Shown piece by piece: positions 1 to 10,600 of a stretch of DNA of 64,000 nt. A program made the translations under genes and the position numbers. The notes below the pieces were generated by a model. That model had not been told where the DNA came from. It did not search any database and saw only the letters and a list, made by a program, of their open reading frames with translations. The number at the start of each line of letters is the position of its first letter. The first letter of the stretch is position 1. Source of the stretch: Anaeramoeba flamelloides (lineage: Eukaryota > Metamonada > Anaeramoebidae); assembly GCA_027625915.1 (NCBI GenBank), contig JANTQA010000042.1, forward strand, positions 1,004,001-1,068,000, given 5' to 3'.

Positions 1-190
1 TGGAACTTGGAACAATACATTCTTTTATCCACATCAAGTTACCCCTCACGTGTATTTTTCACTGAGATTTTTTGAGATTCAAGAAAGAAGTAAATCTTTT
101 AAATCAGGAAGTGAGTTTTGACAATTTAATAAAAAAAAATAGATTATACTTTGTTCTTCAAATTGCCTTACTTTGGAAAATTAATTTTTA

Positions 191-519
191 CTAATTGGGG
201 ATTTCAAACTTTATATCATCCTCGATAAGTGTCTTACCCTTGACCAATGAATTTACAAATAGTTTTTGAAGCTTAATCCTAAAGAAGAATAATAACAAAA
301 AATATTAGTGAATAAAGCATAATTAAACCCAACTCATACTATTTAAAAGAAACTTTTAAAGTTGGCAAACATTGTGCCAGGAAAAAATAAAAGCAAAAAA
401 GAACCAAAAAGAAATTTAGGTTTTTCACTGGGGATTGGAGTCAACCAAAGAGAAGTCTAAGATTACGGTTTGTTGTTATTATGTGTGGTCATATTAGTGT
501 TACATTGTTTCAATAGTTT
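191..519 (-). CDS. Possible 3' end (two exons) of an unrecognised minus-strand gene
   Basis: Reading the minus strand, a short open stretch starts after TTCTTTAG (exon 278 to 191) and ends at a TAG stop. It encodes a normal-looking C-terminus ending LIEDDIKFEIPN. Upstream, a second candidate exon (519 to 467) follows TTTTTTAG and ends at a GTAATC donor. Both junctions have phase 2, so they join as ...NNNKP-IKLQKLF.... The mixed composition and matched phases are the only support. I do not recognise the family. Upstream exons, if any, were not found, although 560-660 also has a coding-like minus-strand stretch. Confidence 0.35.
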
Positions 520-1790
520 CTAAAAAATTGATTAGTAAATTAGTAATAAAAGTTGTTCTCATTAATTAAAAATGCTCCTTATAATAGTAATAAGCCGAAC
601 AATTTCAGAAAAAAATCTAAATTTCACCACAAATTTAAAGCTTGGATTATCAATTTTCAGACGACAAATTTGTCATTATTTGTGTGAAGTTGAGAAAATA
701 TATAATATATAATTCTTGATAGGGTGACATTTATAGCACCCAGAAAGAAAAATATTGTGCTTGTTGCCGAAAGAATAAGCCAAATTGTTTCAGTTATTAT
801 TTGTTGAAATGAGAAGGTCTTCAGGAAAAAAAAACTAGAAAAAATGATAAAATATTTTATCAAGTTTTTTTTTCTTTTTTGTTTCCTTCAAGTTAGGAAA
901 AAATTTAAATTCTAATAAAAGTATTAAAAGGAATTCCTCTTAATCAAAGATTTCATTTTTTCGAAATTACAATATTATTAAAAAAGTTATTTTCTTCATC
1001 CCTCTTAAAACTCTCAAAATAAATAACACTAGCCAATAACAACACCTTTTGAATTCTATTTTTTTTTTAATAAAAATCATAAATAGTTGATTAATTTTTT
1101 TCTAGAGAAAATTCACATTTCTTCAATCCATCTGTCTCTTCTATTTTTTATACATTTAGAAACTTTAACCAAAAAATCAACAATATATTTATCAAAAAAA
1201 AAAAAAAAAAAGTAAAAAACCCAATAATACATGTATTCAATAGAGTTTTATCTACCAAATATCTTTTTTTTTGTGGAAATAACTACTATAAATATTCCAA
1301 TAAAAACGCTCATTTTTTAGATTCTTTTTTTTTAGTTTAATTTTCAAAAAAAAAGTACTGCCTTATCATTTTGATAAATGTCGATTAATCGCTAAAAAAT
1401 TCTTTGTTTTTAAACAATTAAATTATTCAACCAATATATTTTTTGAACAAATTATTTCTGAAATATTAAAAATATACTGTTATAACAATTATCTTTATAA
1501 CAAGGAAACAAAACTAATTTAGTCTTGGGATTTTTTATGTTGATGATTATTGTATTAATCGTTGAAAGTAAAAATCAAAAAAATAGTTACTTTTGAAGGT
1601 TCTAAATCTGAATTCTTAAATACCAGGATATATGATTTTGGGTTTCTATTTTTAGATAGTGGAAATAGGAATTAAAAAAAAAATTGCCAAAATGAAAATT
1701 TTTAATAGAGATCATTACTGAAAAAAGTTATAATTTATTGTGCCTAATAAGATTTATAATAAATTTTTTAGAGCTATTTGATCCATGTAG
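520..1790. other. Gene-poor AT-rich stretch
   Basis: Homopolymer-rich DNA with frequent stops in all frames. Apart from a weak coding-like minus-strand stretch near 560-660 I see no gene, RNA or clear repeat. If the upstream ATG4 exon is real, its first exon and promoter should lie here, but I could not place a start codon. Confidence 0.5.
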
Positions 1791-2007
1791 TACGAATACC
1801 AATTACAGTCAATTATAAAATACTTTGATTATAGAGAAATCTATGTTGACCTTAATTCCCAAATAAATTTTAAAAAAACATTTCTTTTTTCGAAGATATT
1901 CAATTTTTTTCGGATAAAACTTCTAAAGTCTTTCAATTCTGAGTTTAATGACCATTTTTTTTGCACAGTTTCAAGGTTTTTCAATCAATCATCATCATGT
2001 GAAAAAG
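1791..2007 (+). CDS. ATG4: Candidate upstream exon of ATG4 (N-terminal extension)
   Basis: A 72-codon stretch is open from just after an in-frame TAG and ends at a good donor (AAAAAG, then GTATTT). It leaves one extra base, exactly what the next exon at 2178 needs (G plus TT gives Val). Such length is unlikely by chance at this AT content. The N-terminal regions of ATG4 proteins are poorly conserved, so similarity cannot confirm it. It has no ATG of its own, so an earlier exon would be required. The 5' boundary is uncertain: TACAG or TATAG inside the stretch could be the true acceptor. Confidence 0.45.
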
Positions 2008-2177
2008 GTATTTCATTTTTATCTCCTTTGATTTTTATTCAACATTGTAATAAAGAATGTACAAAATCAAAAACAGTGTTCGGCACCTAGGTTTGTTCAC
2101 TTTTTTTTCGTTTTAGTTTGGCCTAAAAGTCACTTAAAAGTTCTTTTTTTTTTAATATTTTCTCCTATTTTGATCAG

Positions 2178-5100
2178 TTAAAACGAAAGGGATCGAATCA
2201 GATAATAAGATTGTGATGTTAGGTACAGAGTATGATTGTGATCACAACACAACAAGAACAGAAGATCGATGGGATGCATTTCTTTATGATCTTGAATCAC
2301 GAATTTACCTAAGCTATCGACACAATTTCCAATCAGTCCAAGGTTTTACTACAGATACGGGTTGGGGTTGTATGTATAGGACAGGTAAGTTTTTCATTGA
2401 TTTCCTTCAAAAGAAAAAGCCAAATCAAAATTAAATTTTTGTTCTAAATTTTTTCTTTTTCTATTCACCAATATAGGCCAAATGATGTTAGCACAAGCAT
2501 TTCAATTTTTTTTGTTGGGAAGAAGTATGCTTTCTTCATTTAATGTTTTTTTTAAACCCGAAACAACATATTTTTTTCTATTTTTTTTCTGTTCTTTTTT
2601 TTTTGATTCGTAAAAACAGTTTAACGAAATTTTCAGATCCTGTGGAAAGTTAAGAGTGAAAAACAAAAAAGATCTACTAAAAAAAAATGAAAGTTGTAGA
2701 ACTTTAAATAAACAAAGGAATTGGAATAAGTCAATCTTTTTCTTTTTCTTTTTGATTTCCTAAAAAAAATTTTTAATCAAACCCTAAAAAGAGTCGATTT
2801 GAAACTCAAAAAACATGAGTGATTTTTAATCATTGTTCACATAATTTAAGTGTATATTAAGAAACCCAAGAACCTAAAAAAGGATTACCAAAACAGAAAC
2901 AGAAACAGAAACAAAAAACCGAGAGATCAAAAAAGCCCGAGATGTTTCACAAACTTTTGTTCCTTTAACAAATTTGAATAAGGGCATTATAAAAGTGCGG
3001 AATTAAAGTTATAAAAAGTGTGAATCGAAAACTGCTGAAAAGAGCAAATCAAACAGTTTGAGCAACCTCTTTTTATAGCTTTAATTCCTCACTTTTTTCA
3101 AATAAATCAATTCTGTTATTTTCAGATTCAATCTGAAAAACTTTTCATCTCATCTTCGTCTTTTGTTTTGATATTCAGTTGTTAGTCTTCATTTATTAGT
3201 CTGACTTAAAAAAACAAGAGAAAATGAATGATATTAGCACTACCAAATAAGTTCTGAAATTAAAATGAGCTAACTAAAGTGAAATTGATTTCTTGGAAAC
3301 AAGAACCTTTGTAAATGAAAAAACAAAAAATTGAGGTGTAAATTTTTTCTCATTCAATAAACATGGGGTTACAAACTTCAATAAGCAAATTTTAAGAACA
3401 AACCAAAAAATTAATTCAATAATTATCTTTTCGCTAATATGTCGATTATTACAATTTTTTTGTTTTTTGAAAATAATATTAAATATTTCTGAAAATATAA
3501 AAAAATCATTTATTATCTACAAAGTACGGATAAAACAAAAAAAAAATATTGTGAATAATTGAGTTAAATTTTATTTTAAATTCATTCTGGTAAAAAATTA
3601 ACTTAAACAATCAATAAATTGTGGATTTGAGGATTGCTTTTTCAATTAATGATAATGTTTAAAAAAATGTGTTTATCCAATAAAATCGAGATATTCTTAT
3701 ATTATTATTATTATTTTTTGTTAATTAGGAGAGGCGATTTAATAAATTACTGTCTTTTTGTCGTTATGTTTTTTTAATTTTTGTTTTGATTAGAAAATCA
3801 ATAGATTTTCGTTAGGTTTTTTTTACTTTTTGTAATAAACCGAAAATTTATTAAAATTTTCTGTTTATTTCAAAAAAGTAAAAAAACCTAGAACACTTCC
3901 GAAACAAAAACAAAAAGTAAAAAAAAACCTAGGCACTTCCCGAAATCCTAAACTTTTATTTATGAATTTTTATCCTAGGTATACTGCGAGCGAGATTATA
4001 ACTCATATGATAGCTTTTCTTAAAAAAAATTCAAATATAAAATTTAATTTTTAAACAAAGACAAAAAAAAGAGAAAGAAAAGCAAGAAATAAAATAGAGG
4101 AAAAAAAAAATAAAGAAAAAAAAGTATAAACTTTAAAAGTTTTTTTTTGCACCCAAGTATTGAGTGGGTTGGCGGTTGTTTCCTATTATGTCGAAAATTT
4201 CTTTTTAATAAAGAGTTCTAAATATTTGATCAACTATAGATCAAATGAAATAGGCTGATTATCAAGTTTTAAATTAGAACTTTAGAGATATGGTTGAATC
4301 TAAACTATTTTTCAGTCAAAGGGGCCCAGTTGTAATGGTATAATACACGTGTTTAAAGGATTTGCATAGATATTCGAAGAAAAATTTTATTTTGGAAATT
4401 TCCAAAATTGAAATCATTTTTTCACATTTCTACACATTTTTGTTTTTTTTTTTTCTATTTTTTTTTTAAAACCTAATTCATTTGCAAAAAATTTTTTATT
4501 GCGAGATCAATAGTCACTTGGTAAAAACGTGTTATTCTAATGTCATTGAAACCATGTAAAGATTATTGTTGAGAAATCATATTGATTTCTATTGCAATTC
4601 AATTTGATCTTTGATCTTGATATTTGTTTAATAAATGTGAAAAATTTTCACTTCATTTTCATTTCCTTTTTCAAATAGAGACCACGAATACCAACAAACT
4701 TTGTTTGGGGGCTTGGTTTCTAAAAGAAAAGTATGGAAAATGAAGTGAAAAATGTTTCATATTTATTATTCAAATACCAGTAGAAGTTCAAAACGAACAT
4801 CCTTGTTTTTCTCAATAGAGCCATAAGAATTTGAGTTTTTCAATTTTTAAGAAAAGCTATTGATTAATTAGTTTTCTTTCAGACATGTCTCAACATTTCT
4901 TTGAGGTGTATTATTCTCTTTATTTCTTATTTGTTCTTCAAAGGTCAATTATATAAAATAATTGATATTTGAAAAAAACGTTGGGCCCCTTTGACTGAAA
5001 CAGAGTTTATATGGTGCTGGGGTTTTCAAAATAAGAATTGGTTTTCGAAATTTTCCTTTGTTTCAATTTTTCTTTATTTTTTTTATTTTATTTTTTTTTT

Positions 5101-7637
5101 CATGATATTTTTTTTTTTGTGCAAGTTTCCCAATTTTTGTTTTCCCAAAATAAGAGTATAATGTACCCACTTGACAGCATTCACACAGACCAAGTAACGA
5201 CCATCCATATTGCACGAAAATGCCGATTCAGTTCGCTTCAGTTAGTTTCAAATCACTTCAGTTATTCCAGTCCTCTTCAGTTGCTTTAGCCCAGCCCCGT
5301 TTGCTTAATATCTAATCAGAAAACGTTTGTGGGTTCAAGATCTAATCATGAACAAGTTTACCAATTCCTATAACGATTTTTTATTCCTTTTACCCCTCCA
5401 TTCTCTTAAAAAAAAAAAAAAAAAAAAGAGGATGAACACAAACAACTTAAAAAACGGGAATTTGGAAAAAGTAAAAAGTCTTAAAAATAGAAGGTTAACG
5501 AATTGTTAATATGTCACCAATAAAGAGTGGGAATTTAAGATATTAATAACTAATTACTATTAATACTCATTTTATCAAAAAATAAATTTTAATGTGACCC
5601 GATTTTTGAATTATAAACTTATTTTCAGTCAAATCATCTAGTTTCATTGGAAAAATTTAACATATTCTATGAGCTTAATCCAATATTCTTCTCTAACTAA
5701 AATTTAGATTTGTAGATCAGAATCTTTTTTTCTAATTTAGTTAAATATTTATTTTTTTTTTCCTTTTAGATCATTTCCTCTATTTTTTTTTCTTTGATTT
5801 TTTTTTTAATTTCATCAAATTTTTTCTTTTTGTTAATAAAACTCAATTCAAAAAAAAAAAAGTTTCAAAACCAAAATTAACACTAAGAAAATTGAGTCGA
5901 TGTAATTTCTTTTTAAATGACTACACAGACTATCTAAGAAATCTTATTGCTAACAATTTTAATTCCCAAAAGATATTGAGAAAATTTGCACAAGATGTCC
6001 CAATGAAAGAGGCCAAATTGTTTTTAACATTTTATTTTTTCAAAAATTTATAATTTGTTCAGATATTTCTTTTATGAATCTGAGCTTTAATTAGAAGTAA
6101 ATTATTTCTCTCATTTCGAAACAATTGCATGTTGGTTGATTCTTAAAAAAAAAAAGTGAATTTTTCATTTTTGGCGGGGTACTTTGAGCTAAATGAATTT
6201 TAGTTTAAATTGAAGCACAAATGATGGAAAGTTTGGAAAATTCTGACTTGTTCAATTTTTTCTTCAATTTTATAAATTATTCTTGGATAATGTGAATTAA
6301 TTTTCAAAAAAATTTGGACTTTTTTTATTTATCCAAAAATCAATTGAATTAAAATATTTTTGAGTTATATTAAATATAACTAATCCATAGAATAACTGAA
6401 TAATATATATTGATTTGAAAATTTGTACTTTTACTCTCTCTCTCTCTATATATATATATTTGGTTAAAAATCATTTTGATTTTTTTAAAACTATCTTTTA
6501 CTTTCTTGAAGTTTTTTTGGAAATATTTATCTTTTTCAAGACAAATGAAAGAATATTTTATTTCGGACAATTTTTTTGATTTTATTATTTTATCAATATT
6601 CGGATTCATTCCAAAAATCCCCAATAATTTTATCAATAATTTCTAATTTTTTATCAATTTCTGATCATAGTCCCTACCATTATCAAAATTAAATAATCTG
6701 CAAACATTTTGAACCTGTTTTACTAAATTTTTCAAATTTTATTTTATTTTCATTCCAATAATTCTATTTTTTGGGATTTTTTGAAGATCTTTGATAATTA
6801 TTGATTTTTTTCTTTTTTTTCAAAATTTGTAAAAAATACAGATTTAGATGAAAATCTAAACAAATGTTTTTTTTTTTTTTTTTTTGGTTTTATTATCAAA
6901 ATAATAATAACAATTACAACTCAAGTAACATTTCAACTTTTCTGGAACCATTTAATTTCAAATAAATGAAAAGTTGTATACTCTATGAATTTTCTTCACC
7001 CATTTTTTTTTTTATTTTATTTTTTGAATACATATATGAATCTATCCAATTTCAAGACCAAACGAATTTATTTTGTTTTTAGTCTCGACGAAAGATTAAT
7101 TTTGATTAAAAACTAAAATTATTATTTTATATAAACAAGAATTTTTTCAAATTAAATTTAATATAATTTTCATTTTAATTTTTTTTTAAAAAACAAAACA
7201 AACATTTTAATAGATTGGAGATTTACAAAAACTCATGAAAAGGAATTATTAATTTATTTTGGGGTAAAATATTTTCTTTTATTTTTTTATAATTTATTTT
7301 TCATATCTCTTAATAAATATAATCTTTTTTATTTTTTTTATTTTTTTTAATACACTGAAATTAAAAGATTGTAAGATGGTTTTGTGACGATAGACTTGCT
7401 CCGTATTCAATTCATAAAATGATGAATGAAGGTTTTTCTCTTGGAATTAAACCTGGTGAATGGTATAAATTTTTTATTCTTTATCTATTTTTGAAAGGAT
7501 TTTTAAAAATTTTTTTTTTTTTGTTTTTACCAATCATTATTTTTTTTAACCAAAAAAATATCCGAAAAATCCTAAATTTTTTATTAAAAAAAAACAATAA
7601 AATAAAACCCAATTTTAAATATATACATACATACATT

Positions 7638-7692
<55 letters not shown>

Positions 7693-10600
7693 ATTAATTT
7701 GTTTATATTTATTAATTTGCTGTAAATAAAATAAAATAAAATAAAAAACAATAGGCATTCTCCAACTTCAGTTTCGAATGTTTTAAGGTTTGTATCCTTT
7801 TTACAAAATATCTTTTTTTTTTAATTTCAAACAAAAAAATAATCAACAAATTAAAAAATTTTCAAAAACAAATCAACATGATCAACATGTTTTTTAATTT
7901 TTTGATTGGCTTATCATTTTATTTTGTAGTTTGATTATTATTATAAAATAATATCGTTTTTCGATTATTTTTTTAATTAATAAATTTTCAAAATAGTTTT
8001 TTCTGTGAATTTCTGATTATTTGATTACTTATGGAAAAATTAATTGATTATTTTTTTAATTAAGATCCATTCTGTGTTAAAATTCTGTCTGCAAATAAGG
8101 AGTTGAAAAAATATTGAACAACATTTTATTTTTATTAAGAAATCTATTTTCTTTTTTCTCTTGTTTATCCTTAAAATCTTATAAAATAACTTTAAAAAAG
8201 TCAATTAAAAATATTTTTGAATTGTATTTGAAAGTATTTGCGTTTTTTTTTTTTTTTTTTTTTTTTTTGATTCTTTATATTTTGTTACTTTAAAAATCTT
8301 TATTAACAACAAAGAAATCAAAGAGCTAAAACTCATTCCAAAACACTAAATCATAACACAAATAAAAAAATAAGACGATGTATAAGTAATTATAAATTTG
8401 AAACTGAATTATATCAGTTAATTAGAAAATAATATAAAAAAAAAAATAAACATTTTATTTTTTTAGTTTTTTGATTCGAATTTTTGATTGATAGCTACTT
8501 TAACAAACAAACACATTTTCAAAATTCAAGATCTATTGATTAATTAGACCAAATGAATTTTTCAGTCATAAAAAAACAAAATATTTAGAGTTAATATGTG
8601 AGTATATTAGGATATATAAAGATTTTACTTTCAAATAGAAGTATACGTTTAATAGTACTTAAGGAAAAAAGTGTTTATTTTTAATTTTGTTTGTGATTTT
8701 GATTAAGAAAAATATTAAAATTTTAATTTAGTCTACACAAGTTTTATGAGTGATTAATTCATATTTTGATATTTATTTAAAAATTTATATTCTAAGAATA
8801 ATGTTTAATAAATTTTTTAGTTTTTAATTTCTGTGTGATGCAAAATTATGTCCCTTAGGACAAAAACTGGTGTATTATTAAATTTTTTTTTTTTTTATTA
8901 TTGGATAGAACAGAAGTAATATCAAAAGATAGAACCACCCTGTTTATCAGAAACACTAAACTTTATTTAGTGATTTTAATCCAAATTATGAATTTTGATG
9001 TTATTATAAATCAAAAAGGATATCTTTTCTTTAAATAATCGGAAAAGGCAAATTGAGAAGACAAAAAGAAAAACAAGAAATTAATGGCTCCAAAAAATTA
9101 TTTAATAACATTTTTCTTAACAATAACTTAAAAATAAGATTATTTATTTGCAGATGACTTACTTTTAATAATGGAAGGGCCAATTCCAGAAATTGACAAA
9201 AAGTTAATATTAATTTTTAAAATTATCCAAAAATTTGGAATCAACCCAAATATTGATAAAACTCTAAAATCAAACCAATTATTGGAAATAAAGTATTTAG
9301 AAATTTGGCTATAAAAAAAGAAACATTTAAAAAAAAAAACTTTAAAAAAGTAAAATCCAATTTTAAAAAAATCAAAATGATTTTTAACCAACAACAATTA
9401 GCCAATGGAGTAAAATTACAAATGTTTAAATCGATATGTATTAGCCAACTATTTTATGGAATAGTTATTTTTAATCTAATCCACATAGATTTCAACTCGA
9501 TAGATGTTTCGATAAATAAAAAAGTCACAAAATTTTTAAAAATTAATCCACATTCTCCAAGAATAATTTATAAAACTGAGGCAAAAATAGACCAAGTAAG
9601 AATTTCGATATATAAAAGAAGATTTAAACTCAAAAAGAAATTAAAAAATCTTGGTTTTGATCACATATCAAAAGATTTAAAATTTTCAAAAAAAGACAAC
9701 GAAAATATTAATTGGAAAGCAGAAAATTTAAAATTGCTAAATGCGAATCTTAATCAATTTAGAGAAAACTTAATAATAAATAGTAATGGGTGGGAAGGCC
9801 AGGAATATTTAAAAATCATAAGGTATAACAACAATATAAACAAACAGTCGTGTCGTAAAGTGACATAGAGTGTCAAGGTTTTCTTGAGGTTTTCTGTTTT
9901 ATTTGATAAGTGTTCTAGGTTTTTTTGAGGTTTTCTATTTTATTTGGAAAATCTATTGATTTTCGTTAGGTTTTTTTGAGTTTTCTATTTATTGGTGAAG
10001 CGTTCTTGTTTTTTTTTTTGAGGTTTTCTATTTTATTTGTGAAGTGTTCTAGGTTTTTTTGAGGTTTTCTATTTTATTTCGAAAATCTATTGATTTTCTA
10101 AATAAATAGAAAACTCAAAAAAACCTAACGAAAATACATTGATTTTCTAAATAAACAGAAAAATCAAGAAAAGTTAACAGAGCTTTTCCAGGATTTAAAA
10201 GAATGGAGAAAAATCAAAGATTTTACTCAATTTTTTTTGAATTCTGGAAAAGCTAACGGAGTTTTTTTTTAATTTAAGAAATAAACAGAAAATTTTTAAA
10301 ATTTTCTTTTTATTTCTTGAATTATTGAAAACCTAACGACAAAAATATATTTAAAATGGAAGGGCTCTACATCTTCCATCTTAAAACTAAGAAATTTCAC
10401 AAATTATCTAAATAGATATTCTTATGCATATGATAAGAATAAAACAAAAACAAAATTTTGCAATTTTATGTAAAAAATATTTAAACCTAGATACAGACGA
10501 AGATATCGATAATTTTTTATGGGGCTGTCTATTCTATAAAGAAAATCGAATAATTTGGATATCAGATTTAATTCAAATTAACAAAAATAATAAGAATAAT

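Larger units (their letters stand above)
2525..7213 (+). other. Giant ATG4 intron, transposon-filled
   Basis: This 4,689 bp interval separates ...LLGR (donor GTATGC) from NWRF (acceptor AATAG); a split AAT codon joins them exactly. It holds a 97 bp hairpin, a palindrome chain, a mariner-like MITE nested in an older repeat, and an inverted LINE fragment. (CT)n/(TA)n tracts lie at about 6434-6460. Neighbouring ATG4 introns are only about 90-290 bp, so insertion growth is the simple explanation. Confidence 0.8.

Noticed and set aside
5170-5345. tRNA-like gene from GGGTTCAAGAT
   Set aside because: No cloverleaf could be built around it, and it is part of repeat A, whose other copy lacks the motif.
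9870-10345. CRISPR-like array from regularly recurring hairpin sequences
   Set aside because: Repeats are imperfect palindromes of different types with no unique spacers of constant length, and the DNA is eukaryotic.
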